This document shows positions 1 through 13,200 of a DNA stretch of 64,000 nt, in pieces. Position 1 is the stretch's first letter; every line of letters begins with the position of its first letter. The position numbers and the translations under genes are program-made. The notes under the pieces were generated by a model, which saw only the letters and a program-made list of their open reading frames with translations, was not told where the DNA came from and searched no databases. Source of the DNA: Mansonella perstans (Eukaryota; Nematoda; Chromadorea; Rhabditida; Onchocercidae); contig JBAMDO010000572.1 of the NCBI GenBank assembly GCA_037074765.1, positions 538,501 to 602,500 of the forward strand. The letters are read 5' to 3'.

Positions 1-3000
1 AGGATAAATAACCTCAACGCAAAACATTTCATATTGTCTTCGAACAACCGCGGAGCACAACGATTTTGCAGTTCTGTATCAAGAATGTCCCAATTCAAAT
101 CTGAGAGATCAAATTTTTGAAATCTGGAAAAGAGAAATGATAAGTATATCGAATCATTTCATGAACATTTCCAATTTTAAAACATCCGATCAGCAAAAAA
201 CCTGCTTTGAAATTGGCGCAATCGCTCGTAATATCACATGTCCCTTTTCTTTAGTAATGAATAGCATGGAATATATAGACCAATGTTAACTAATCTTTGG
301 GTATCTTCCAATGTTGTAAATCACTATTATCTTCGAGCGACTTTAAGAAAAACTTTTAAAGAAATTGAAAAATATTGAATGAAATACCTTGCGCTACATA
401 AAGTATATTGAAGATTGTCCGGTGTTTGCAAAAGATATGTATATTCTCCTCGTTTATCTAGTTCAGGGATTTCGTGAGATCTTGGTGAAAACTCAGTAAC
501 AGTTATTCCATTATCTTCCATGCGCAAACGATGATAAATTAGGTTGAATGATAAGAAACATTCTCGAGAATTTTCCAAACTTTCCCGAAACTCTTCCTAA
601 ATAATCTACAATGTCAAGAAGAAGGATGAAGGATAAATCCAGATGGAAAATATTTTTTATTTTCAAAACGAGCAAATGTTCCTTCAGCTGATAAATGATT
701 ACTAGTTAAACTATGATAAGTTCAATATTACATTAGAATAAATTTGCAAAGTTTGCATCTTGCCAAGAACTCATAGCCTAGTTTCACGATGATAACACTA
801 ACATTAATAGCTCCATATATTATCTTTTTATCCAAAAGGACTATTTGAAAGCCACGTTGCAATCGCTGATAAATAAGCTGATCAAAAACAAGATTTCGAA
901 GTTGTTCTAAATCATCACATTTCGAATCTTCCAGCCATTCGTGCACTAAATCGTAATACACTGGCAGTTGATGGGACTGAATAAATACAATGATCTTACA
1001 TTAACAGCTTGGATGTTCTTGAAAGGAAGCAAAAAAGCACAATTCTAAATCAGTACGCTGAGTAAATCCCTAAATGATTCCATTCTAAAAAACGCTTACA
1101 ATTTCAAACGTTCAATGAACTGCACCACAATCAAAGAGTAAAAAAAAAAGTAACCCAGCAAAAAAATTACTTTAATTATATAATTTGTATCTATACTGCA
1201 TCTGTCCGGAAAAAAATCGGTAGTTAATGGAAGAAGAGCTGTACGTACGAGCGATTTCCAGTCAACACGAATTTCCACATCTGGATTCCACTTCTCTTCA
1301 CCAGTTGAACCCCAAGCCCAAACGTATCTCTTTCCTCCTGCTCCCAGTCCTGTAATCCTGCAAAAATCATCAGTTAAAAATCTTCCTTTGATCATGCTTA
1401 CAATCAAATTAATACAGCTGCCTATTCTTCTATCTATCCTTCAACTCATTTTCGTCATAAAAAAAGAAAAAAAGGACTGAAAAATTAATAGCAATTGAAA
1501 AACTAACAAGCATTAGGCTGCATGGATTTAATGGAATACATAAGAACAAGGCTTATTATCAAATGCAGCTGATGGTATCTGAGCTCCGAATATTCCTAAT
1601 AATTCACTTGTTTTCTGTTCCAAAGAAATCAACGAGAATGAAGCCGTGATGGCACAAACCTGATATCACTAACATCTTCAAAAAGTTGAGCAGAGGATGA
1701 TTTACATGGTGGGGAATCGTTAACACTAATAGTTGTTTCAGTCGATTCTGGTTCATCATCTTGTACAATATTAACGACACTTTTACCGGCTACATAATGA
1801 TGCGCCAATTTCGAATAGCCGAGTTTGTCTACCGGAAACACGTGAATCCAGCGACGTCGATTAGCCGTTATTGGTACTGAAAACTGCTTTGCTCGCAAAC
1901 AAGTATTAAACAAAATGCTAACTTTTCTATTATTAAATCCGATAATTTCCTGGTCGCAAACATAAAAACACGGGACATAAGCTAATGTCAGCTCTAAATA
2001 CGACGCTATCAGTGAATCACTCCCTCCCGTTGTATCTACCGAAAATTTCAAGAAAATTATTACTTACGCTAATGCAACAGATTCTTTATTTTCGCGCTAA
2101 ATATCTGAACGTTCACCGCGATATAAGTGCAACGTATTTAGTACTATTTTACAATAGTTTAAGCGGGATGTGACGATATTAAATTCTAAACGTCAGTATG
2201 ATACAAGTTATTTTCTCTTTTTTCCATTAGCAACAATAACGAATAATCACGAAATTTCCATAAAAATTAATAATAAATACAGACCACTAGATTTTTCGGG
2301 TTTAAATGGATTAATTAACGGATGTCTCTCAATCACAATCGGTATCTCTTCGAATTTTTTGGCTTCCAGTGGATCCCCCAATGAACCAGATTCAAGACGG
2401 TTGTTTGCAACTCGTTTGTCGAAACTATTTTGCCATGAACTTCCCGCTACATTGTGCGATTCCTGGAAATTTCTTTATTACAAGTCCATATTTGTCCTTT
2501 TTTCGTTTTAAATCCGTAAAAACGATACTTGTGCACAATAAATTCCCATAACAAACCGAGAAAAAAATTATTGTCATTATTGCAATGTTCTTTTGTCTCC
2601 ATTACATGCCTCTGCATTTCAAATACTTGAGGATGAGAAAAAAGCATCGTAAGTGATGTTTTTTTTTTTTTTGTATCTTCATATTTCGCTTTTAATACTT
2701 CATCTCTGTTTGCAAGATCCAGATAGAATAAAAAAGATAAAAATGAAAATTGAAAAAACAAACAAGTATAGCATCCCCATGATTTCGGCTTTTCTGCAAT
2801 AACTCTTTTGCAAACTCTGATGATAAATTTCCAATACTTTTCATGGAACTATTTTCAAGAAGTGATGAAAACGCCCTCTCGTCGGCAGCATCGACATCAT
2901 TAATATGAGAACAACTCGTCTCCATGACCAGACCTTTGCGAGCATTCTGCAGAAAAAGCAAAATTCTATAAATCGAAATGACATTTTTTGCAATCTATCG

Positions 3001-6000
3001 CAAAAGAAGAAACAATAACTAACCCGAAGTAACTCGTTTGGAAAATTAATTCTTGGTTTAAATTTGATTGATATTGCTGAACGTCGGCTCATCTGATAAT
3101 ATGAATAATTCATCCAATACGGTATTAAATAATCTTCCGAAAGATAAATGCCTTTTGTTCTTAAATTAATATACAATATAAATGAAAATCGATCATTGAG
3201 TTTCAAAAACAAATATCTATAATGAAATCTAACATCTAATTTATCCAATCTTAGTCTATCATAATTGCAGCGGAAAATTACGATAAAAAGAAGCAAGAGG
3301 AAGGAGAATTTAAAAGTTGAAAAGCGAGAGTTAGAAAATTTCATCCCAAAAGTGGATAAAGAAACATTAAATTCATTTATAGATAAACTGATAACCTCTG
3401 AAAAACAAAAAGAGGAACAGCGTGAAGAGGTTGTTCACCGATACACACAAGATCAAGAGATACACCCATGTCGATGAGACGTTGTTTAGTTATATCGACC
3501 AAATCACGATCAACATTGAAAACCCCTCCACCTGCGCTGACAAAAACGATCTGAATCCAATTCACTTTTTAAACGTTTAGAACTACAAAAGTCAAAATAG
3601 TATTAATTAGCTATAAAACTTACTGAGTGACAATTGGAAAATTTAATAAGAGGATTCGTTTCTTGCCGGCATATATTCTTATTTGCATCTCGTAATAAGA
3701 AAAGAGAACTTAATATATATATATATATTGAACGCAATTTCCAAACGATGGTCAATACAGGAAGACCAGACTTAAAAAAAGAGGAAACATTAAACCTATT
3801 CAAACCTGTTGGCCAACAGTTTCAAAACGACAGTTGGTAAAGTAAACACTAAATTCATTCACGGATAAATTGAGGACTTGTAGGAAATTACCATCAGCAG
3901 CTGTTGAAAGCATAGCAAGCTCTTTTTCTTTCGCATCCACCTGAAATACAAATAATCCAACCTGAGACGATAGAAAAAATGAAGACTTATGGAATTACTG
4001 GAAAGGAAAGCTATAATGGTGAAGCTATAAGGGTAATTCAAAAATTTAAAACAATCCAAAAAAAATCAAAGAAAATTCAAAACAAACATTTAATTGCTTG
4101 CTGATGAACTCTTTCACGGTGTTTTTATACGTGTTGAAGACCAATCGCAACTGCAAGACAAAACAATAACACTTATAAAGAAATATCCATATAAAATAAA
4201 ATGAATTACAAACCTTCGATAAAACAGAATATTTCCAATCATCGTAATGTTCATTTTGCACAATAATTTGATAAAAATCCTGCAAAATAATTACTATTCT
4301 ATGCAAGACAATGAGCTGAAATACTATAGAATTGACTTAAAAAATTATAATGATTGACGATCAAACCTCATAACATTTTCCTCTATGATTTGTACACAAT
4401 TTCTTTTTCATTTCCTCGTTCAAAGCTTCTTCTTTAAAATACCATCTGAAAAAATACTGATCCAGTAATATTATATATTTCGTGCCACCAGCGTATTTTT
4501 ATGATTGATCCTCATTGCCCTTTCTACTCTTTTTGGATGAAAATCTCCCTGACAATGAAATCTTAGGTGATATGTTGAAACATGAGATGAAGATCAATAT
4601 CTCAACAAACCTAAACAAGCGAACTTAAATTTAATTACTGATCAAGATCTCATAACCAATATTACAATGTTGGACCTTAATTGATAAAAAAATAATTTTT
4701 TTTTTTTTTTATTTTTACGAAGTGTTTTAGAGAAAAAAGTAACCTTGAAGTAACAATAAATGTTACCGAATGTGCGCAATGATGTTTATTCCACTGTTCA
4801 AACAACTGCGGAAAAAAACCATTAATGCATTTTTCGAAGTAAAGATCACCGTATGGATCAAAATCCCACATTTCTGAACTCATTTGAATATATACCAGTA
4901 TCTAAATTATTTTGTATTGTTGAAATACAACTACTATTTATTGATCAAAATAAAAATAATAACTCAATAACATACCATAGTGCTTGCTGACCGAAACACA
5001 ATACGTGTATCCTCTGAAACATAGCCACTTCTAACCTGGAAATAAATGTTAGAACTCAGTATAGCGATTAAATTCTGCAAAACACATTCTGCATTATTTA
5101 AGTGTAATCATTTCTGAATCTTTTCTAACGATCACCATCAAGCATGGTGATTTTCCACTAATCACTTGTTATTGCGTTTGAATGCAATATCCTTATTTTG
5201 AGCAATTATAAAGTTCTTTCACAAGTTATTATAAACAAATAACAAAATGTTTTCCTAAGAAATTAATCACCTATAAAAAACAAATACTAGAATAACACAT
5301 TCTCGAAATACAACTAGCCATGGGACGAAATTCACAAATTGTGAAAGTGCAATAACAGTAAAATTCTTACAACTTCACCCTTTGCCCAAAGTGTAACAAC
5401 AGTGGACGGAATGAGCAACCATTCCACTTTCTTTCCAGCATATACACATGTATTGATAAGGCAATTTCGATAACGCCACATATCAGATCGACTAACATAG
5501 TGTTCTTTGATAGTGATCTCGATATTATGCAGTACTACCTGAATGAATTCCATTATACTTTTATTCTAAACCACTTCTAATTGAAATTCAGTAATCTTGT
5601 AGTTAAAGGCAGTCATTTTTATAGATTTCAACAGTTTACGATGAGTTAATCAATGAACATTGTGGAGCATTGTATTCTGATTAATAGAGAACTGAAACAA
5701 AATTTGATACGAATGCCTCAATCATATTTGTTGTAATCCAAAGTTTTATCAGCTCACCTGCTTTTTTTCGACGATTTTGACCGTAACATACTGATTATGA
5801 GAAAGCGCAAACGTATCGGCTATAGCTTTTTCAATATAAATGCGTCTTTCTCTGTATGTTCCACCTTCAACATCTTCACACAAATGCTGCACATAAAACC
5901 GCTGATCCAGCGATGCCGAGATCTCCAATATACTACCCAAACGCAATTCAGGAAGGTCCTTGCAGCTCTAGAAATAGAAAAAATGTATTGAAAACAGTGA

Positions 6001-6091
6001 TGAATGAAAATACCACCTTCTAGTCGATATGCTTGTAAGACTTTGTAAATGGTAGTCCAAAAAAAAATCACAAAATAATTTCCAACTTACA
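1..6091 (-). CDS. DEPDC5: DEPDC5/Iml1, GATOR1 subunit (3' end outside window)
   Basis: DEPDC5 with NPRL2 and NPRL3 forms GATOR1, the lysosomal GTPase-activating complex that switches off Rag GTPases and hence mTORC1 when amino acids are low (family knowledge). Seen: 17 GT-AG exons in consistent phase: 5758-5967, 5371-5538, 4976-5035, 4744-4901, 4367-4445, 4214-4279, 4088-4150, 3806-3940, 3396-3550, 3024-3159, 2764-2946, 2285-2462, 1660-1876, 1171-1357, 803-976, 388-596 and 1-123. Landmarks in order: [102 protein letters not shown]. These match the DEPDC5 N-terminal, SABA and following regions as I know them. A further exon ending at 6091 with a GTAAGT donor joins in frame upstream, but I could not find the start codon. 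The DEP domain and C-terminus lie beyond position 1. Linkers are much shorter than in the human protein. Confidence 0.93.
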
Positions 6092-7262
6092 TGGGTATAG
6101 TGAAATCTCAGAAATGCAACATTAACGTTCAAATCTATGCAATTTAAGTTCCTCTCTCTTTATGGCTACATAAGACATTGGTTAGCTATGTCAAATAAAT
6201 CAAATTACCAATATGACATCACACCTCCTTCCTTTACATTTCTTATCACCTTTGTTGTACAGATATACACGAAAAACGTTATCCTGTCTCGGTTTCATTT
6301 ACAACCATCTAAGCAAACTTTCATTCAGTAATCTGAAAGTCACATAGAATGTTACATACTAGTATCGAAAATATCTGCTAGGTTTGCCTAAAACACCAAA
6401 CCTAAATTCATGTAAATCATTCTAAGCTCTTTTTGCTTTCTCATATTAATTTTGGTTTTAATACGATACTTCTTTCTTCTTGGCTAGAACTTAAAAAACT
6501 TCGCTCCCAAGACTAATGCAGTCGGTAATATTCGGAAATTTCAGAAGCTTTTTCGATTTCAACCACATTATTAGTACAAAGTGGTTCTTGAGCATTTCAA
6601 CCTACAAAGTTTTTATAACACTACTGAACTCGATTTCATGAAAAAATACTAAAGTCAGCCATTATATATAATCAGAAAACAAATCCGTCACCAATTTTAC
6701 AGTGCCTTTTTATAAATGAATAAAACAAAGCAAATTTCACAATGTTTATTTGAACAAGACGATGTCAACTATAAGAACGATTGTTGGCAAAGAATAAAAA
6801 ATGTATGAAAAAACAGAATCACAATAGCCATGGCTATTTAAAATTATATTTAAATTCACCTACAATTAATTTCTGGACAAAATTAATGCATGTTTCTAAT
6901 TCATCTTTTGAAGTGATTTCTGTTTTGGAAGAACAAAACCACATAACCATCGATGTGGTTGCCAACAAAAAATACAAAAACATACAACTGCTGTAATTTC
7001 CACCTGTTAAGTTAGTTATCCTTCCCCTTAACGGAGATCAAATATTACTATATATTGCTAAGCTTATTAAATTGAAATAAATAAGTATTTGAAAAATGTA
7101 ACCCCGCTTACACCCAGGTGGTCTAAATTTGAATTCCTCCCAATCTGCATCGAATAATATAGCGCTATTCAAAAGAAATATTCACAATATAAACTTTTGT
7201 TCGTAAAAAAACGAATAGCAAACAAATTATTTCGGGAATCAGTAGAACGGTTGTCCCATACA
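6092..7262. other. Intergenic: SF3B1 3' flank and DEPDC5 5' flank
   Basis: No convincing exon on either strand. It must contain the 3' UTR of SF3B1 and the promoter or missing first exon of DEPDC5. The nearest minus-strand AATAAA hexamer to the SF3B1 stop that I noticed (6745-6750) is about 510 bases downstream. A plus-strand open frame at 6781-6996 has no homology I recognise. Confidence 0.6.
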
Positions 7263-10200
7263 CTAAAGTACATAATCAAGCTCATATCTCACAAAATTAT
7301 TCCTTTCAGTATTAGGTACTCGCGGATATCCAGAAACCAAAGCATCTTGAGAACCCAAGATCAAATTGTTGAAAACCTGAAAAAAAAAAAAAAAAAACAA
7401 AACTGTTATTGTATTCTGCCATCATTAGGAGACAATAATACTTTAGTGTTAAACAAACAAATCATATTCTTTGAAAAAAGTTACCGTGAAAATGTTTCTA
7501 CTTATTTCATAGTAAAAAGAGAAAAAGACTACCTTCCAAATCGGCTCGCGAACTTTCCTTGCTGGATGCCATAGAGCTTGAAGACAGTACTGAAGTACTT
7601 TGATCGGACCAAGCGATACGCGCATGGCATCACATGCAAAAACAAATCTGGAACATTTCATTCGTTGCATTTCAATATACAACGAAAAGCTATCACTGAT
7701 ATCACTGATAAACAAGAAAAACCTACCGTTGTATTACATGTGGTGAATTTTCAAGCATATTTGGCCAAACATAATTGAAAATGTGGATTAATGCATCTTC
7801 ACACCCAAAACCATAAACGCCTAAAGTTAAATGTGCAACAGCATCCATTGCTATTTGTCGATGTACAATATCTCTGAAATAAACCGCAGTATATAAATTG
7901 TATTCAGTAAAACATACCAAATCAAGTACCATACAGATATCTTCATATATGATAGTCATATTACAGGCCTACTGCATGTTTGTACAGAATCAGATGTGTC
8001 TAAACATGAAACTGGCATGTTTTCGGAAATGTCTGTATTAAAAATTCAAAAAAAATTCTACTTTTTATTTATGAAACGAATATATTAAATCGCTATTACA
8101 CAAAGCAATATAGTAAACATTTGTGTTATGCATACATAAGGCTTTCCAACAAACTAGAAATTTCATGAGAATTTAATATTGAAATGGCAATTCTGCGCAT
8201 ACAAAAATAAACAGCGCATTCCAGAAGTTGAAAAACTCCGACTCACCTTTCCATCAGAGCATCCACTAAAAGAGGAGTAACTGCGTATATATAATCTTTC
8301 GCCATTTCTCCAATGTACTAAAGGAATTTATTGAAATTATATATGCATTAAATTAACATAGAATAAAAATATTATCTAAGCCATGAAGTATAATAGATGC
8401 AAATAACATGGATAAACTGATAATTTATCGAATTAAGCAGGATTCCCTTTCATGGATTCTTGATAAAAGTCTTCATTAACTGATGTGTTTCACTGAATCT
8501 CTAAAAATTTCAGAACAGAAATGAAATCAACAAAATAATAAAAAACCTCAAACATGAAGGATAATGCTTTAAGAACTCCATTTTGTACGTTGATCTCCGG
8601 AACACGATACTCATTCATTATAGCCGGCAGCACAGTAAAAGGCGCACATGTTTCAGCCACAATAGCAATAGCAACTGTGGTGCATACACGCAGTTGGCGT
8701 TCCTGTACCTTGAGATTGTTAAGAAGTGTTGCCAAAACATCATGAGGACCAATTGCCTGCAAACATAAATAACAATGACAAGGAAAATTACACAAGGAAA
8801 ATAACCATTTCGACCTCAAAATCGAAAAAAGTTACACATTTCTTCCCACAAATGCTCGCAATAAGCTACATGTAAACATATGAATAGTACTAACAGGAAC
8901 ACAACAAAATAAAACGTATTGCAAACTTCTACTCAACAAATTTTAATAAAAGCAAACTTACGCTTCATGTCCCCTAATATATCGAAAATTAAAACAAGGC
9001 AAAATTCTAAAATCTTGAATTCAGTTTAAATGCAACACAAAATTTTCCACTTAAAAAAATTTTTTGAAAGACTAAAAAAATCGCACAGATCCCAACACGG
9101 CCGCTGGAACAGATACTGTACATCCACGTTCGGCAAAATTTCCACTGTCTCATTTGCACATTTAACTAAAATTTCAACTTCAAATTGCTATGATTTTGCT
9201 CTTCATAATACACGCATCCACTTAAACGATGAAAGACTATGGTTAAAATTTTATGCAAGTTTGTAAAGAATATTTTTTTTAACATAAGTCGACGAGCTTC
9301 ATTTCTCCAAGACCTTGCTTCCTTTTCCTCCATATTCTCTAGTTTCTTTATGGATAGCAATCTATGCTAGTAGATTGAAAAAAATACCACCAATTGCTTT
9401 TGATACTCTCCCAAATTTAGCAAAACCCTTTTTCTTTTTTTAGAAATTGGATAGAAAGTACATTCCCAAAATCCGCAAACTTACAAATGAAACCAGCAAA
9501 ACAACCACTAGCAATGATGAAACAGATTTTTGTTATCCAAGAAAAGGTCCAATCAAGCAACAAACAAACTCATTACTTACCTTGGTGCACGGCGCATGCA
9601 ATACCAACGATCTCCATCAGTGGTGGTGGGCCCCTAAATTAAAGATAGGGAGACGAAAAGCCTAAACTTCCTTTTGGAGGACGTACATCCGTCAAAAAGA
9701 TCCTAATTAGAATAAACAAGAGAAGGGAATGTCTCTAAGGAATCGATTTGAAATAAAATAAGCTCTACAAGTTTTGTGCACCGTGCTGATGAAAGCGACT
9801 GAATTCGATTTTCATATTTATACTGAAAAAACCAAGTTTAACCTTTGCAATATATCCGAAAGTATTAATCGCTGCGCGACGAATCGACTTTTTGTGAGCT
9901 TTCAATAATTCCAATAATTCGAAGCATATACGCATCCACTCCCGGGCTGACACAAACTCACTTCCACGATCAGCAATGCGACCAACTAGATCAATACAGT
10001 TCTCTTGTACTTTTTCATGGCTGGAAGAATTTTTATTTCTCTCTTTAACTGCCGATTCTTGGCTGAATGTCTTACCTAACATATTTAATAGAAAGTTGAT
10101 TAAAATGCAAAATAAACTGAAACATTCCAAACTGTAACAAATCTTACTAAATGGATATTGATTCACTAGAAGAAACCGAAAAGCACAAAATCTAAAGGAC

Positions 10201-13200
10201 TTCAATGAAAAAACATCATCTGACATATCATTCATGATTTCTAAAAAAACCGAGTAAGTACCGATTTTTTAAAATGGGCGTTAGGCGAGGCAAAAGATCC
10301 TTAATTGGTGGTGTCATCTTTGTCATACCAATAACGTTAACAATTGCTTTCAGGGCACCCAAAATCGATCCCAGTACTTCGGGGTATTCCTCACCAAGAT
10401 ACTCATATAAAACAACGCCCAAATGCCCCATAAGTTTCTCTTCTTGACAAATGTTCATAACTGGAGCGAGCTTGGCTATCTGCAATATTAGTCGACGATA
10501 ATTTTAAATCTAAACAAAGAGAAAATATGTGAGACTCAAAATATATCGTTTATTTCAGAGTTAAGCAATGTATGAAAGGACTTTTCAAATGGAGGAAATC
10601 AGTAGTCTATAATATATAATCTATAGTAATACCCGGCATGAACAGTAGCATCAACAGGCATAATCAACAACCTCCGTCAGTATTGTTCCAAAGAAAAAAT
10701 AACCAAAACATACCAAATCGGCCGCTTGTTGTCGAACTTTAGCAGATTTATTATTAAGACGCCAAAGTATCGTACCACAGATCTGAGGAAGGTATGGTTT
10801 TGTCCGCCGACCCAAACCTTTGCAAACTGTACCAAATCCATCTAACATTACTGCATCCTAAAAAGTATCATATAACAACAGTTCTCATAAATCCAAGTTT
10901 GGAAATATATACATTAAGCAGAAAGCATACTTCTTGCGTTTGTTCTTGGAAGGCATATACAATACCATCAATGAGCTGTTCCTCTAAACGTGCATCAATT
11001 TCATTAGCTCCCATCAGTGAAACAATATTTTCAATTGTTTCCATAACCATCTTCCGATACAGTTCATTTTCATCCTTCAGATCATCTACTATTCGTGCAA
11101 TCATCTCTGCTGAACCTACCTTAAAATGAATTTTATGGTACTCTAACAGCAATTATCATTCAGCTCTCTGAACAAAACTCTTTCTATCAGTGCCTCTGCT
11201 CTGCCTTCATCGATCGATATTCGTTAAAAAAAAGGAAGAAAAAATAAATCTTCAGTATCGATATAAATAATCAAAGATTGAGGCGGGGTGGAGAAAGAAT
11301 CTCGGTTGTACCACTTAACGACAAAGATTATCAGCATGTACCATAAGAGCGAAAGTATAAATTGATTATCTGAAAAAGAACCAAACCTTCTGCGCCATTT
11401 CTACAGTAGTATCGACCAACTGTCGATAGTTACGCCGATCAAGTGCCATGCGATGATTCCAAAATGCTTTGAAGAAATGTGCGAGGATTTCATCACGAAT
11501 GTAAGCCGCTTCAACACCATCTGTTGCACAGCACTGTTTTACCACCTATAAAAACCATTTTGATTTAAGTGAAAATAAAATCAGGGTTACCATGTCCCAC
11601 TATATAAATTATGCAAATCTATAACACGTTAAACAAGCTATTTTCTGTATTTTAATAAATTACTGAACTCATACTAATAAAATAACTCAAAAGCAGAAAC
11701 ACGAATAATAAAATTTCGAAAAAACAATATACACTGCAAGCACCATGCAGAAAGAAAAAATTATAACAAAAATATCCATCATTTCAGTAATCCATGTTCA
11801 GACGAAGTTTTCAGATAACATTATCAACAAGATCAAGTCATAATGAGATAAATTAACAATACTAGACTATCTTGGAAATATGTTACTTACTTTCAGCACA
11901 ATTTTCTTCATTTCTTCGTCAGGCGATGCAAATTCGCGAATCAATATAAGCATTACTTCACGTGTATAATAAGATGCATATTCAGCATCCATCAATGGAA
12001 TCAAAAAACCAATTGCTTTTAAAAAGGCAGCAAGACCCTGAAAATTATGCTTATAACACATCTACCAAAAACCAGCACACCAAGATCGGGTATTAATAAT
12101 GAAGATACACACCTTTCCCCGATGCGACCGAATGCCCTTCCAAAGTGGCTTTAAAACGGAATCAAATGCTTCGATGCCATATGGCGTTGCAGCTTCAGCA
12201 AGAGCTGCCAGACAGAGAGCTGTTATTGTTCGCACCTAAAAGTTTTGAAGTGATTTTTTTTTCCTTCCGAAAATTCCACTTCGCAATAAGGTGAAGGGTG
12301 CTAAAAAACCGCTGAAAAACCTAACTTCGAAACTTTTTATATATGCTAGTTAATGCATTGTGTTCAACTACAATTGCAAAATTTGTATTAATTGAAAATG
12401 AACTGTTTCGCCTTCTAGCTATGCATACGCCAATACTTAAATAATATTGTTTATAAAAAAAAAGCTTCAACAAAATCACTTTTTGCTGATCATCAACAAG
12501 GCCTGTTTCCACAATTTCAACAAGTGAACGAAGATGTGGCAAAACTGCACATCCCATAAGTATAGCCATTTGCTGCACTATCTTAATACCTGAAAAGCGC
12601 GAATTACTAGAAAAAGTAAGACTAGAGATTTACTACTTTTGTCTGATGTCATGTTTTCGTAAAAAATGCGTCTTCACCCAAATTTACAAGATATTCCACA
12701 TCGGAAACAAGAAAGAACAAAAAACAAGAAACACTGCAAAACATGGAAGCGCTCATAAAAGGAAAGCAAAACAAACCCGTGTGTCTTGCTTGCCAACTCT
12801 TTTTACTTTTGCAGACTGCCTTCAAAAACGGGAGAAGAGCTGGAATACCAAGAGCCGAGGCGACGACAGCAAAAGCTCGAGCTGTTGTATTTCGTACATA
12901 TTCGTCAACATTATCAATATCCGGCCGCATTGTCGAAATCATTGTCGCCAAACCTTTAGATCAAAATTATGGAGTAAATACCTCAGAAAGTTATTTTCAT
13001 TCAATTGCACAGCATTTTAGCATTTCAATGAACTGTAACATAAGAATTACCAAAGGAATACATAAAAATATATTTAAGAAAAAATGTCAAATTACCGGCT
13101 GCTTTCGCAAGATTTGAAATAATTTCCCTTCCTTCGACACGTGCGTAATAATCTTCATCAATTAACAACGGCTCAATAACGACCAATATTTTATGGACAT

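Noticed and set aside
3396..3407. Alternative donor for the DEPDC5 exon ending at 3407
   Set aside because: It would leave phase 0, but the next exon needs phase 2; the AG|GTTATC site at 3396 fits both frame and family alignment.
3265..3477. Plus-strand open frame rich in Lys/Glu
   Set aside because: Overlaps a well-supported minus-strand DEPDC5 exon (3396-3550) and lacks its own splice context; shadow frame.
12646..13117. Two long plus-strand open frames
   Set aside because: They are the antisense of SF3B1 HEAT exons 12777-12953 and 13096-13246.
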